64,000 bases of DNA, from the NCBI RefSeq assembly GCF_001612685.1, contig NZ_BDAY01000054.1:23960-87959 (forward strand). The letters are read 5' to 3'. Under the pieces are notes generated by a model. The model was not told the DNA's origin, did not search any database, and was given only the letters and a program-made list of their open reading frames with translations. Of this stretch, positions 1 to 8,871 are shown piece after piece. The position numbers were made by a program, and so were the translations under genes. This DNA comes from Nocardia altamirensis NBRC 108246. GTDB taxonomy: Bacteria > Actinomycetota > Actinomycetes > Mycobacteriales > Mycobacteriaceae. The stretch's first letter is position 1; the number at the start of each line of letters is the position of its first letter.

Positions 1-1
1 G

Positions 2-574
2 TGGGCCACCGACCACGGCGCCGACGTCATCAACATGAGCTTCGCCGGTCTGCCTCATGAGCAGCTGCTCGCGCTGCTCGGGCTCGAAACGCGCCTCTCG
101 GACGCGATCGGGTACGCGCTCGGCCATGGCGTCGCGGTGATCGCCGCAGCGGGCAACACTGCGACTCCGCTGTGCCGGGATCCGGCATTCACCCGCGACG
201 TGATCTGCGTGGTCGCCACCGACCGGAACCAGCTGAAGACCTGGTACTCCGAACTCGGCCTCAAGCCCGACCTGAAGGTGGTCGCGGCTCCTGGCGGCGC
301 CGGACTGATCAACTGCGACGACGACGTGTTGTCCTTGGTCCCGACGGGTGCGGGCTCCTGCGGCCAGCAGGATTACGGCACGCTCTCGGGCTCATCGATG
401 TCGAGCCCGCACGTCGCCGGAGTCGCGGCACTACTGGCTGCTCAGGGGCGGAACCGGGCAAGCATCTACAACGCGATCCTTTCGACCGCTCGGACGCCAC
501 TGCTCGGCCGTGGGTTCTACACCCCGCTTTACGGCCGCGGCATTGTCGACGCCGCGGCTGCCGTCGCCTCCTAG
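2..574 (+). CDS. Mycosin-type subtilisin protease, C-terminal part (5' end outside window)
   Basis: C-terminal part of an S8 serine protease; the frame is open to the left edge, so the start is missing. The serine motif GSSMSSPHVAG and the oxyanion-hole Asn in VIAAAGN are visible; Asp and His of the triad would lie upstream. Two cysteine-containing insertions (CRDPAF and NCDDD, then GSCGQQDYG) are typical of mycosins (MycP), the membrane proteases of type VII (ESX) secretion. The C-terminal transmembrane helix usual in mycosins is absent: the protein ends soon after the catalytic domain at GRGIVDAAAAVAS. It may therefore be a soluble mycosin relative. No ESX genes follow it. Confidence 0.82.
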   Translation, partial: WATDHGADVINMSFAGLPHEQLLALLGLETRLSDAIGYALGHGVAVIAAAGNTATPLCRDPAFTRDVICVVATDRNQLKTWYSELGLKPDLKVVAAPGGAGLINCDDDVLSLVPTGAGSCGQQDYGTLSGSSMSSPHVAGVAALLAAQGRNRASIYNAILSTARTPLLGRGFYTPLYGRGIVDAAAAVAS

Positions 575-752
575 CGGACGGTGAATTCGGCGGGGGCGCG
601 GGCTGATGCGGTCGGTTGGTCGTGGTGCTGATGCTGATCCACCCACGACCGGTGGCGATGTTCGCCTTACCGGATGCTTCCGGATTGAGCGGGAGCGGGA
701 AGCCTAGCCCGTCCCCTTGCGCCCGGCATGACCGAAACAAGTGTCTGCCGAC

Positions 753-1160
753 CTAGTCCCATGGGTAGAAATGCATCCGCCGCGTGACCGCACCGACGAG
801 AGTGCCTGCGGGGTCACGGAGTTCGGCGACACCTTCGCTTCGCGCATCGTGGCCCGCGAAGAACGGCGCGGCGTCGGGGCGGACGTCGATGGGATGCTGG
901 CGCCATCGGTCCTCGCCGTCGCAGGTGACGCTCGTGGTGGTCGAGCCGGTCGCGGTTGGCCGACCGGTCGCGACCGCTGTGAGCCGGACGGTCAACGTCC
1001 AGCCTCGCTGCCCGCGTGGACATTGCACGTCGACATAGGAATGCGCAGTACCTTTGGCTACATAGCTGTCGTCGTGCAGCCAGACCGCACCGGTCTGATC
1101 CGCCGAAATCGGCGTCGCCGCCAGCAGTACGGCGATGAGTAGTGCTGCAGCAGAAGGCAT
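753..1160 (-). CDS. Small secreted protein of unknown function
   Basis: The 135-residue product begins with a clear Sec signal peptide (MPSAAALLIAVLLAATPISA) and is probably exported. I chose the inner ATG because a GAAGGA ribosome site lies about 8 bases upstream and because the signal peptide begins there; a longer frame adds 15 residues in front. The mature part has two cysteines (VQCPRG and VTCDGE) that could form a disulfide. No family is recognised. The gene is alone between the protease fragment and the divergent oxidoreductase gene. Confidence 0.65.
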   Translation of the reverse strand: MPSAAALLIAVLLAATPISADQTGAVWLHDDSYVAKGTAHSYVDVQCPRGQRGWTLTVRLTAVATGRPTATGSTTTSVTCDGEDRWRQHPIDVRPDAAPFFAGHDARSEGVAELRDPAGTLVGAVTRRMHFYPWD

Positions 1161-1451
1161 CTGACCATCCTTCGGGAGAACGTCAGCGCCGAACGCGCCG
1201 TCCATCGAGAGCTGTGCTGCATCGATGCACGCGCGTCGTCAGCGCGATTGAATCACGAAAAACGTTGTGCATCTTGATATTACAGCCTGGAAGGGACATC
1301 TGGATCGGATCGCGCGAACGCCGGATTTCGGGGTGAACGGGCTATCGCGCTCGGGAACGTCTGGTCGGATAGGCGTCGGAAGTTGTGGATCGAGCTTGAC
1401 CTCGAGCGAAGTTGAGCTTCTAGCGTCGTTGGTGACGAGAGGAGATCGACG

Positions 1452-2261
1452 GTGACAACACTGGTTACCGGTGCGACTGGGAACACCGGGCGACAGGTGG
1501 TGGCGGAGTTGGTGCGCAGGGGAGAGCGCGTACGAGCGCTGACCCGTGATCCCGCGGCGGCCGCCGCGTTGTTCGCGCCGGAAGTGGAGTTGGTGGCCGG
1601 CACGCACAGTGCTCCGGAGACGCTGGGGGCTGCGCTCGACGGTGTCGGCCGGTTGCACATCACCGCTACCGCCGGACTCGCCGAGGTCGGTGCGGAGCTG
1701 GTGCGGCAGGCGGTGGCCGCGGGCGTCGGGCGCATCACCATGGTGTGGAGCGGTGGGATCGGGCCGACCGAGCAGGCGGTGGCGGATTCCGGCGTGGAAT
1801 GGACGCGGCTCGAGCCGCAGGAGTTCATGTCGAATACGTTGACCTGGACGGAATCCGTCCAGGCTGAGGGCGTGGTGCGGGAGCCGTACGACTTCCCCAG
1901 CGCGCTTGTGCACGAGCACGACATCGGCGCCGTTGCGGCCGTCGCGCTGCTCGATGACGGTCACGCGGGACGCGCGTACAACCTCACCGGCCCGGAATCG
2001 TTGACTACGAGCGAACGGCTCGCGATCCTGTCCCGTGCGGTCGGACGCGATATCGCCTTGGTTCCGATCTCGCACGAGCAGGCGGTCGAGCGCCTGATGG
2101 CCACCGGTGTGTCGCGCGCCGATGCCGACTACGTGATCGGCTGGTATGCCGCGCCCGATGCGGCGGCAACGACCGTGGTCGACACCGTCGAACGGATAAC
2201 CGGCCGTCCGGCAAGGACTTTCGCGCAGTGGGTCGAGGAGCACGCCGAGCGATTCAGGTAG
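1452..2261 (+). CDS. NmrA-like NAD(P)-binding oxidoreductase
   Basis: The 269-residue protein has an N-terminal Rossmann motif TLVTGATGNTGRQV (residues 3-16) and the layout of atypical short-chain dehydrogenases of the NmrA/NAD(P)H-binding group. The usual SDR Tyr-x3-Lys pair is not evident, as in many NmrA-like proteins, which often act as redox sensors or quinone reductases. Start is a GTG with a good AGGAG site about 8 bases upstream. It stands alone, ending just before the convergent LacI-family gene. The substrate cannot be told from the sequence. Confidence 0.8.
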   Translation: MTTLVTGATGNTGRQVVAELVRRGERVRALTRDPAAAAALFAPEVELVAGTHSAPETLGAALDGVGRLHITATAGLAEVGAELVRQAVAAGVGRITMVWSGGIGPTEQAVADSGVEWTRLEPQEFMSNTLTWTESVQAEGVVREPYDFPSALVHEHDIGAVAAVALLDDGHAGRAYNLTGPESLTTSERLAILSRAVGRDIALVPISHEQAVERLMATGVSRADADYVIGWYAAPDAAATTVVDTVERITGRPARTFAQWVEEHAERFR

Positions 2262-2286
2262 ACCGGGAGTAGTCGCCTGAGGGCCG

Positions 2287-3291
2287 TCAGGCCATGCGGC
2301 CGACAGTGCTTTCGCGGATCTCGAGCGTGAACGGGATCTCGATGTCTTGTGCCGCAAAGGTTTCGGTGCCGCGGCGGTGCAGCAGGTCGACGGCGGTGCT
2401 GGCGATGGCGGCTTTGTCGGGGGTGATGGTGGTCAGCGACGGGACGCTGAACGCGCTCTCCTCGGTGTTGTCGAACCCGACGATGGCGACGTCCTCGGGA
2501 ACCCGGACACCGTGCTCGGCACAGGTTCGGATCGCGCCGATGGCGAGCAGGTCGTTGAAACAGAAGACCGCGTCCGGTGGTTGCGGCAGCGCGAGGAGCT
2601 GCCGCATCGCCTGTGCGCCTTCGTGTCGGTGGTACTCCAACGCCGTCACGATCAGCTCGCCGCGTTCCGGGAGGCCGGCCGCGGCAAGCGCTTCCCGATA
2701 ACCGGTGCGCCGCAAGGCCGCGGTACCGCGGCGCGGATTGTCACCGATCGCCGCGATGCGCCGCCTGCCGATCTCGAGCAGATGTCCGACCGCGGTGCGG
2801 GCCGCGCGCACGTTGTCGATCGCCACGTGATCGATGGCCACCTCGATGTCGTGCTCGCCGAGCATGACCAGTGGTACGCCGGGGGACAGCTCGGCGAAAT
2901 CCGCTTGCTCGAGCGCCTGCGGGCTCACGATCGCCCCGTCGATCATGTATGGGCCCATTGACGCGAGAGCGGCGCGTTCCTGGTCCCGCGCGCCCTGTGT
3001 CTGCTCGATCAGGACGTCCCAGTCCAGGCGCTGCGCGGCGGTGATGACCAGGCCGGACAGCTCGGCGAAGTACGGGATGCTCAGCTCGGGCAGCATCAGC
3101 GCGATGAACCCGGTGCGGCCGCGCCGCAGATTGCGGGCGCCGCGATGCGGCCGATAACCGGTCGCTTCCAGCGCGGCGAGCACCCTGCGCCGATTCTCCG
3201 GTTTGACGAAGTCATAGCCGTTGACCACGTTCGACACGGTCTTGATGGAGACACCCGCCAGTGCTGCGACGTCCTTGAGTGTGGCGGCCAC
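2287..3291 (-). CDS. LacI-family transcriptional regulator of the sugar ABC operon
   Basis: A DNA-binding repressor of about 334 residues. The N-terminal LacI helix-turn-helix (LKDVAALAGVSIKTVSNVVNG) is followed by a hinge (NRRRVLAALEATGYRP) and a sugar-binding-protein-like effector domain. The GTG at 3291 is preferred because AGGAG (3299-3303) sits 7 bases before it; an ATG at 3330 would add 13 residues and has no such site. It is divergent from the binding-protein gene at 3471 and shares with it a 29-bp palindrome at 3353-3381, the likely operator. By analogy with the family it represses the transporter until a sugar binds. Confidence 0.9.
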   Translation of the reverse strand: MAATLKDVAALAGVSIKTVSNVVNGYDFVKPENRRRVLAALEATGYRPHRGARNLRRGRTGFIALMLPELSIPYFAELSGLVITAAQRLDWDVLIEQTQGARDQERAALASMGPYMIDGAIVSPQALEQADFAELSPGVPLVMLGEHDIEVAIDHVAIDNVRAARTAVGHLLEIGRRRIAAIGDNPRRGTAALRRTGYREALAAAGLPERGELIVTALEYHRHEGAQAMRQLLALPQPPDAVFCFNDLLAIGAIRTCAEHGVRVPEDVAIVGFDNTEESAFSVPSLTTITPDKAAIASTAVDLLHRRGTETFAAQDIEIPFTLEIRESTVGRMA

Positions 3292-3352
3292 CGTCTTGCT
3301 CCTCTGGGCTATTGCGTTCGGGGGAACCAAATTCGAACGATTTTCCCAATCT

Positions 3353-3381
3353 ACTTACAACGTTGTTCCAACGTTGTAAGT
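3353..3381. promoter_or_regulatory. Perfect 29-bp palindrome, probable LacI-family operator pair
   Basis: ACTTACAACGTTG, three spacer bases (TTC), then CAACGTTGTAAGT: two exact 13-base arms. Each arm also contains its own smaller palindrome, CAACGTTG, with the central CG typical of LacI-family operators. The two centres are 11 bp apart, one helical turn, so two dimers could bind the same DNA face. It lies between the divergent regulator and the binding-protein gene. Confidence 0.85.
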
Positions 3382-3470
3382 AAGTATCAAGCGCCTCGTG
3401 TGCGCCGGAGCAGAGATCGACTCGGCGTTGCTGCCCGTGCCGCGCAGGCGGCCTGTCGAAGGAGTTACCC

Positions 3471-4547
3471 ATGCCTGTGAACCCATCCCTGTCCGGTGGC
3501 GTCGCGCTCACCGCCGTCTGCGTGCTCGTGCTCTGCGGGTGTTCGAAGTCGGAGACCGAAACCGCGAAGCCGAGCGGGGCGGGGCCTGCGGCATCGGCGG
3601 CCGCCGTGCAGCCGAGCGGCCAGTCCACCTGCTCGCTCGCGCAGACCGGGTATCCGAAGATCGACCTGAAGACGGCGAAAATCGGCTTCTCCCAATCGGA
3701 GAAGGAGGCCAATCCGTTCCGGATCACCGAAACCGGTTCGATCAAGGATCAGGCAGCCAAGCTCGGCATCCCGTCGGGCAACCTGCTGGTCACCAACGCA
3801 CAGAGCGATCTCAACAAGCAGATCAGCGACATCAAGTCGCTGCTCGACCAGGGCGCACAGGCATTGATCGTTGCGCCGCTGAATTCCGATGGGCTGCAAC
3901 CGGCTTTGGATGCGGCCAAGGCCAAGAAGGTTCCGGTCGTCACGGTCGACCGCAAGGTCACCTCGCTGCCGTGCACCGACTACCTGACCTTCATCGGATC
4001 CGATTTCGTGCAGCAGGGCGCTCGCGCGGCCGATCAGATGATCCGGGTGACCGGCGGCACCGGCAAGGTCGCGATCCTGCTCGGGTCGTCCGGCAACAAC
4101 GTGACCACCGACCGCACAAAGGGTTTCAAGGACAAGCTGGCAGGCGCACCCGGGTTGAGCGTGGTCGCCGAGCAGACCGGCGACTTCGACCGGTCCAAGG
4201 GGCAGGCGGTGATGGAGCAACTGCTGCAGAGCCATCCGGACATCACCGCGGTCTACGCGGAGAACGACGAGATGGGCATCGGCGCGGTCAACGCGATCAA
4301 GGGCGCAGGCAAGCAGCCAGGCAAAGACATCAAGATCGTCTCGGTGGACGGCACCCGCAACGCGGTCAAACTCATCGTCGACGGGCAGTACAACGCGGTC
4401 ATCGAATCCAACCCGCGCTTCGGCTCGTTGGCCTTCGGCACCTTGCAGCAGTTCCAGGACGGCCAGCCGATTCCCGCCACCGTGATCATCTCCGACGACG
4501 AATACGACGAGACCAATGCCGAGTCGAAAGTCGCCAATGCGTATTGA
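3471..4547 (+). CDS. Sugar ABC transporter substrate-binding lipoprotein (YtfQ-like)
   Basis: A 358-residue lipoprotein with signal peptide and lipobox LCGC (Cys about residue 24), followed by a periplasmic-binding-protein type 1 fold. Segments such as IGFSQSE, GDFDRSKGQAVME and GKDIKIVSVDG resemble E. coli YtfQ, the galactofuranose binding protein, more than RbsB, but this is from memory of the family. Start is set by GAAGGAG about 6 bases upstream of the ATG. First gene of a four-gene operon with ATPase and two permeases, and divergent from its likely LacI repressor. Anchored outside the membrane, it would hand a sugar to the permeases. Confidence 0.88.
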   Translation: MPVNPSLSGGVALTAVCVLVLCGCSKSETETAKPSGAGPAASAAAVQPSGQSTCSLAQTGYPKIDLKTAKIGFSQSEKEANPFRITETGSIKDQAAKLGIPSGNLLVTNAQSDLNKQISDIKSLLDQGAQALIVAPLNSDGLQPALDAAKAKKVPVVTVDRKVTSLPCTDYLTFIGSDFVQQGARAADQMIRVTGGTGKVAILLGSSGNNVTTDRTKGFKDKLAGAPGLSVVAEQTGDFDRSKGQAVMEQLLQSHPDITAVYAENDEMGIGAVNAIKGAGKQPGKDIKIVSVDGTRNAVKLIVDGQYNAVIESNPRFGSLAFGTLQQFQDGQPIPATVIISDDEYDETNAESKVANAY

Positions 4548-4580
4548 TCGAGCCGGCGCAACGCCGAGCGGGATCACTCG

Positions 4581-6101
4581 ATGACCGAGCCGGTCCTCGA
4601 AATCATCGACGCGCACAAGAGTTTCGGCGGTACCAGGGCGCTCGACGGAGTGTCGTTCACCCTGCGCTCCGGCGAGGTCCATGCGGTGGTCGGCGAGAAC
4701 GGCGCCGGAAAGTCCACGCTCATCAAGGTTTTGACCGGCGTCTATCAGCTCGACGGCGGCGAGCTGCGGTATCGCGGCGCGCCGACCGTCTTTACGACAC
4801 CGTTGCGCGCCCAACAGGCGGGGATCTCCACCATCTACCAAGAGGTCGATCTCATCCCGATGATGAGCATCGCGCACAACGTCTTCCTCGGTCGTGAGCC
4901 GCGAAATCGCTGGGGGCTCATCGACAAACGGGTGATGTGCCAGCGGGCCGCCGAACTGCTCGCCGGTTACGGGGTCGAGGCCGATGTGCGCAGGCCGCTG
5001 CGCAGCCTCGGCGTCGGCGCGCAGCAGATGGTGGCGCTGGCGCGGGCCGTCTCGATCGAGGCGCAGGTGGTGATCATGGACGAGCCGACCTCGTCGTTGG
5101 AGCCGCGCGAGGTCGAGACGCTGTTCGCGGTGATCGAGCGGCTGCACGAGCGCGGCATCGCGGTCATCTACGTCAGCCACCGGCTCGACGAGCTCTATCG
5201 AATCTGCGACCGCGTCAGCGTGTTACGCGACGGCAAGCTGGTGCACAGTGGTCCGCTCGCCGAACTCGGCAGGCTCCCGCTGATCGCCATGATGCTCGGC
5301 CGCGATGTCGGCGAGGTCAAGGCACACGGCGCCACCAGCTTCAGCGAGGATCAGCACGACGCGGCCGAACAGGTGCTGCGCGCCGACGATCTCGTCAGCA
5401 AGCATCGGATCGCGGGGGTCTCGGTCACGGCGCGGGCAGGCGAAATCGTCGGCCTGGCCGGGCTGTTGGGTTCGGGGCGCAGCGAGACCGCGCGGGCGAT
5501 CTTCGGTGCGCTGCCGCTGGATCGAGGCACCGTCGTCGTCGGCGGCAAGACCGTCCGGTCCGGCAGCACGGCCGCCGCGATCGCGGCCGGTATCGCCATG
5601 CTCGCCGAGGACCGCCGAGCGGACGGGATCATCCCCGAGCTGTCGGTGCGGGAGAACATCGTGCTGGCCGCGTTGCCACGGCTGTCTCGATACGGGATGG
5701 TGAGCCGGGCACAGCAGGACCGGATCGTGCGCACCTTCATCACCCGATTGCGGATCAAGGTGTCCAGTCCGGAGCAGAAGGTGTCCGAGCTGTCCGGCGG
5801 CAACCAGCAGAAGGTGATGCTCGCCCGCTGGCTGTGCCTGAACCCCAAGGTGTTGCTGCTGGACGAGCCGACGCGCGGGATCGACGTCGGCGCCAAAGCC
5901 GAAGTGCAAGAGCTGATCGACGAACTCGCCGACGCAGGCCTCGCCGTCGTGCTCATCTCCTCCGACATGGACGAATTGATCGACGGCGCCGACCGGCTGC
6001 TCATCCTGCGTGACGGCGCGGTGGTCGGCGAACTGGCCGCCGACCACGTCACCGAGAGCGAGATACTCGCCGCACTCGCCGAAGGGACGCCCGATGACTG
6101 A
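4581..6101 (+). CDS. Sugar ABC transporter ATPase with two nucleotide-binding domains
   Basis: The 506-residue protein has the RbsA/MglA/YtfR layout. Domain 1: Walker A GENGAGKST near residue 38, signature LGVGAQQMVALARA near 143, Walker B VVIMDEPTSS near 163. Domain 2: degenerate Walker A GLLGSGRSE near 292, signature LSGGNQQKV near 406 and Walker B VLLLDEPTRGID near 424. The degenerate second Walker A is normal for this family. It energises the permeases encoded next; its stop overlaps the following start by 8 bases, indicating translational coupling. Confidence 0.93.
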   Translation: MTEPVLEIIDAHKSFGGTRALDGVSFTLRSGEVHAVVGENGAGKSTLIKVLTGVYQLDGGELRYRGAPTVFTTPLRAQQAGISTIYQEVDLIPMMSIAHNVFLGREPRNRWGLIDKRVMCQRAAELLAGYGVEADVRRPLRSLGVGAQQMVALARAVSIEAQVVIMDEPTSSLEPREVETLFAVIERLHERGIAVIYVSHRLDELYRICDRVSVLRDGKLVHSGPLAELGRLPLIAMMLGRDVGEVKAHGATSFSEDQHDAAEQVLRADDLVSKHRIAGVSVTARAGEIVGLAGLLGSGRSETARAIFGALPLDRGTVVVGGKTVRSGSTAAAIAAGIAMLAEDRRADGIIPELSVRENIVLAALPRLSRYGMVSRAQQDRIVRTFITRLRIKVSSPEQKVSELSGGNQQKVMLARWLCLNPKVLLLDEPTRGIDVGAKAEVQELIDELADAGLAVVLISSDMDELIDGADRLLILRDGAVVGELAADHVTESEILAALAEGTPDD

Positions 6102-7050
6102 CCAGGTACGGACGGCGACCCGGCGCCGGACCACGGTATGGCTGCAGGAGTACGGCGTGTACGCTGCGATCGGCGGGCTGCTGCTGTTCAACCTCGTGGC
6201 CACGTCGAACTTCTTGTCGGTGGCCAACTTTCGTACCCAGCTGCTGCAGGCGGCGCCGGTGATCATCGTTGCGCTCGGGATGGCGCTGGTGATCGGGACC
6301 GAGGGCATCGACCTGTCGGTCGGTGCGGTGATGGCACTGGCCGCCGCCGTTGTTCCGCTCTACCTCGGCTACGGGCCGCTGATCGCGGTGGCCGCGGCGC
6401 TGGCAGTCGGCCTCTTCGCCGGGGTATTCAACGGAATCATGGTGGCACGCATAGGCATTCAACCGATCGTGGCAACACTGGCGGTGCTGGTCGGCGGGCG
6501 CGGGCTCGCGCTGGTGATCGCGGACGGTCAGCTCGTCGACATCCAGAACTCGGCGTTCCTCGCGCTCGGCTCGGCAGAGCTGTTCGGCCTGCCGATCAGT
6601 GTGCTCATCGCGGCAGTGCTCGCGGTGCTCACCGGAGTGCTGGTCCGGCGCACCACCTTCGGGCGGCAACTGGTGGCGATCGGCGGCAATCGGCCGGCGA
6701 GTGCGCTGGCCGGGCTGCCGGTGCGGCGCGTGCTCATCACCGTCTACGCCCTCTGCGGACTGTTCGCGGCGCTGGCAGGCGTGCTGGCCACCGCAAGGCT
6801 GCGCGCCAGCGATCCCGCGGATATCGGTCTGCTGATGGAACTTTCGGCCATCACCGCGGTGGTCGTCGGCGGGACGCCGTTGACCGGAGGAAAGGTTCGC
6901 GTCGTCGGCACCGTGGCGGGTGCGCTGCTCATGCAGCTGGTGCGCGCCACCCTGATCAAACACGATCTGCCGGATTCGGCCGCGCAGATGGTCCAGGCGG
7001 CCATCATCGTCGTGGCCGTGTATGTCACACGGGAGCGCGGTACGCGATGA
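6094..7050 (+). CDS. Sugar ABC transporter permease 1 (YtfT-like)
   Basis: A 318-residue membrane protein of the RbsC/YtfT branched-chain-like permease family, with about 8-10 hydrophobic helices and the family motif GTEGIDLSVGAVMALAA in the first third. The ATG at 6094 overlaps the ATPase stop and matches the family N-terminus; a longer upstream frame is an artefact. The end overlaps the next permease start as ATGA. Two different permeases after one ATPase match the ytfQ-ytfR-ytfT-yjfF arrangement. Confidence 0.9.
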   Translation: MTDQVRTATRRRTTVWLQEYGVYAAIGGLLLFNLVATSNFLSVANFRTQLLQAAPVIIVALGMALVIGTEGIDLSVGAVMALAAAVVPLYLGYGPLIAVAAALAVGLFAGVFNGIMVARIGIQPIVATLAVLVGGRGLALVIADGQLVDIQNSAFLALGSAELFGLPISVLIAAVLAVLTGVLVRRTTFGRQLVAIGGNRPASALAGLPVRRVLITVYALCGLFAALAGVLATARLRASDPADIGLLMELSAITAVVVGGTPLTGGKVRVVGTVAGALLMQLVRATLIKHDLPDSAAQMVQAAIIVVAVYVTRERGTR

Positions 7051-8072
7051 GCACCACCACCGAACCAGCAGAGATCGAGCGCGGCACACCGCACGCGTCC
7101 CGCTCGGGTGCGGCCAAGGGTGCGCGCAGATTCCTGGACGTCCTCCAGAAGCAGCCTGCTGCCGCGGTTTTCGTCGCGGTGAGCGTGACAGCGCTGGTGT
7201 TGGTGCCGAGTTTCGGCACCGTCGGCAACATGCGCGATCTCGCGTTGCAGAGTTCGTTCCTCGCGGTGATCGCGCTCGGCATGACCTTCGTGATCATCTC
7301 CGGCGGCATCGACCTGTCCGCCGGGTCGGTGTACGCGCTCGGCGGTGTGCTCGCCGCGTACGGTTCGCAGTGGGGTTTCGTTGCGGCGCTGGCACTACCG
7401 CTGCTCGTGTGCGGTGCCATCGGTGCGCTCAACGGCATTCTGGTGGCGCGGACCGGCATGGCGCCGTTCATCGTCACCTTGGCAACCCTGCTGTTCGCCA
7501 GAGGGCTGCTTCTGGCCATCACCGACGAGGGCGCCACCACCTACAAAATCGAGAGCGGTCACCCATTCCTGGAGATCGGCCGCGGCACCCTGCTCGGCAT
7601 CGGTTATCCGGTCTACCTGACCGTGATCCTCTTCATCGCCGGTGCTGTCATGTTGCGCCGCACCGGATTCGGTCAGGCATTGTTCGCGACCGGCGGCTCG
7701 GAGTCCTCGGCGATTCTGATGGGCGTCCCCGTCGCCCGCACCAAAATCATCGTCTACACCCTCAGCGGTCTGCTCGCGGGTTTCGCGGGCGCCATGACCG
7801 CCGCCTACCTGCAATCGGGTGTCACGGTCCTCGGCGTCGGCACCGAACTGGACGCGATCGCCGCCGTAGTAATCGGCGGCACTCTGCTCACCGGAGGCGT
7901 CGGCACCGTACTCGGCACCCTGTTCGGCGTCCTGCTGCGCAACGTCATTCAGAACATCATCAACGGAATAGGCACCCTGGACAGCAATTTCCAGTCCGTC
8001 GTAAGCGGCGCCTTCCTCCTGACCGTCGTCGTCCTCCAACGTCTGCTAGCCCGCAGCCCCACCAACCACTGA
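7047..8072 (+). CDS. Sugar ABC transporter permease 2 (YjfF-like)
   Basis: A 341-residue permease homologous to the preceding one, with ISGGIDLSAGSVYALGG as family motif and about 8-10 membrane helices after a ~35-residue cytoplasmic N-terminus. The ATG is within the ATGA overlap with permease 1. Last gene of the operon; a strong hairpin follows 17 bases after the stop. Confidence 0.9.
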   Translation: MSTTTEPAEIERGTPHASRSGAAKGARRFLDVLQKQPAAAVFVAVSVTALVLVPSFGTVGNMRDLALQSSFLAVIALGMTFVIISGGIDLSAGSVYALGGVLAAYGSQWGFVAALALPLLVCGAIGALNGILVARTGMAPFIVTLATLLFARGLLLAITDEGATTYKIESGHPFLEIGRGTLLGIGYPVYLTVILFIAGAVMLRRTGFGQALFATGGSESSAILMGVPVARTKIIVYTLSGLLAGFAGAMTAAYLQSGVTVLGVGTELDAIAAVVIGGTLLTGGVGTVLGTLFGVLLRNVIQNIINGIGTLDSNFQSVVSGAFLLTVVVLQRLLARSPTNH

Positions 8073-8088
8073 CGGGGTGGAGACGAAA

Positions 8089-8126
8089 TACGCCCGCCCC
8101 CACCGGAAGTGGTGGGGGCGGGCGTA
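8089..8126. terminator. Bidirectional terminator hairpin after the ABC operon
   Basis: Exact 16-base stem TACGCCCGCCCCCACC (8089-8104), 6-base loop, and its complement (8111-8126). It lies between the convergent ABC operon and the secreted-protein gene that ends at 8161, so it can serve both. No long U-tract follows, as is common in actinobacteria. Confidence 0.9.
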
Positions 8127-8160
8127 CTTCCGACCGGCGCGTTGACCGGTCAGGTGATCA

Positions 8161-8871
8161 TCAGGGGAGCATCTGCGGGATGATCTGCGGGGCGACCGCG
8201 CCAAGGATCGCGCCGATCACGGCAGCGAACACCACGTAGCTGATTCCGCTCGCGATGATGCAGGCGAAGTAGCCGACGATGAAGACCAGGATCGCGGGGA
8301 TGCACAGGACGGCAGCGACGGCGAGGCCGACTGTGGCGCCGGCCGCGAGGCCGTTGGCAACCGGGTCGTGGTTCTGTGCGTCCGGGTTGGTCGCGATGGG
8401 CTTGAGATCAGCGGCGGCGACGGGCTTGATGTCGGCGGCAGCGGTCTTCGCCTCGGCGGCAACCTCGGCGCTCACCTGCGGGTTGAGGGTCAGGGTCTTC
8501 CCGTCCAGGGAAACCTGCGGAGCCAGCGCAATGGTGTTGCCCGCAACCGTCTTCAGCGACAGCGGGAACTCGCTGACCTTCGCGCCGGTGGCCGATTCCA
8601 CCTTCACTGCCGAGGCATCGGCGGTCAGGGTGAACTTGCCGTTGTCGAGCGTGGTGGTGATGGTCTTCAGATCCGGCGCCGTCGTGGTCTTGTAGTTGAC
8701 ACCCTGGTCGCTAGCCGAGGCCACCAGGCCACCGGCCAAACGTGCCTGCTCTGCGGCGAAGTCGGTCGCGGACGAGGTGCCCGCGCTGGCGACGGTAGCC
8801 ACGACAGCGAAGGGCAACACTGCTGCGGTCAGCACGTTGCGGCCCACGCGCAGGACAGTCTTACGAATCAT
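8161..8871 (-). CDS. Secreted protein with C-terminal membrane or glycine/alanine-rich tail (DUF8020-like)
   Basis: A 236-residue product with an N-terminal signal peptide (about residues 1-35, ending ATVASAGTSSA), a central domain of short beta-strand-like repeats (KTITTTLDNGKFTLTADAS to LTLNPQVSAEV), and a hydrophobic C-terminal third with two segments (about 176-200 and 203-228). It resembles a secreted family common in Nocardia, known to me as DUF8020-like; function unknown. A strong GGAGGAAA site precedes the ATG. It is a single gene ending against a shared terminator. Confidence 0.75.
   Translation of the reverse strand: MIRKTVLRVGRNVLTAAVLPFAVVATVASAGTSSATDFAAEQARLAGGLVASASDQGVNYKTTTAPDLKTITTTLDNGKFTLTADASAVKVESATGAKVSEFPLSLKTVAGNTIALAPQVSLDGKTLTLNPQVSAEVAAEAKTAAADIKPVAAADLKPIATNPDAQNHDPVANGLAAGATVGLAVAAVLCIPAILVFIVGYFACIIASGISYVVFAAVIGAILGAVAPQIIPQMLP

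Noticed and set aside
6010..6093. A longer N-terminus for the first sugar permease.
   Set aside because: It is the out-of-frame translation of the ATPase end; the ATG at 6094 gives the normal permease start.
6138..7046. A large 644-residue protein covering both permeases.
   Set aside because: The first half is an arginine-rich shadow of permease 1; only the part from 7047 is a real permease.
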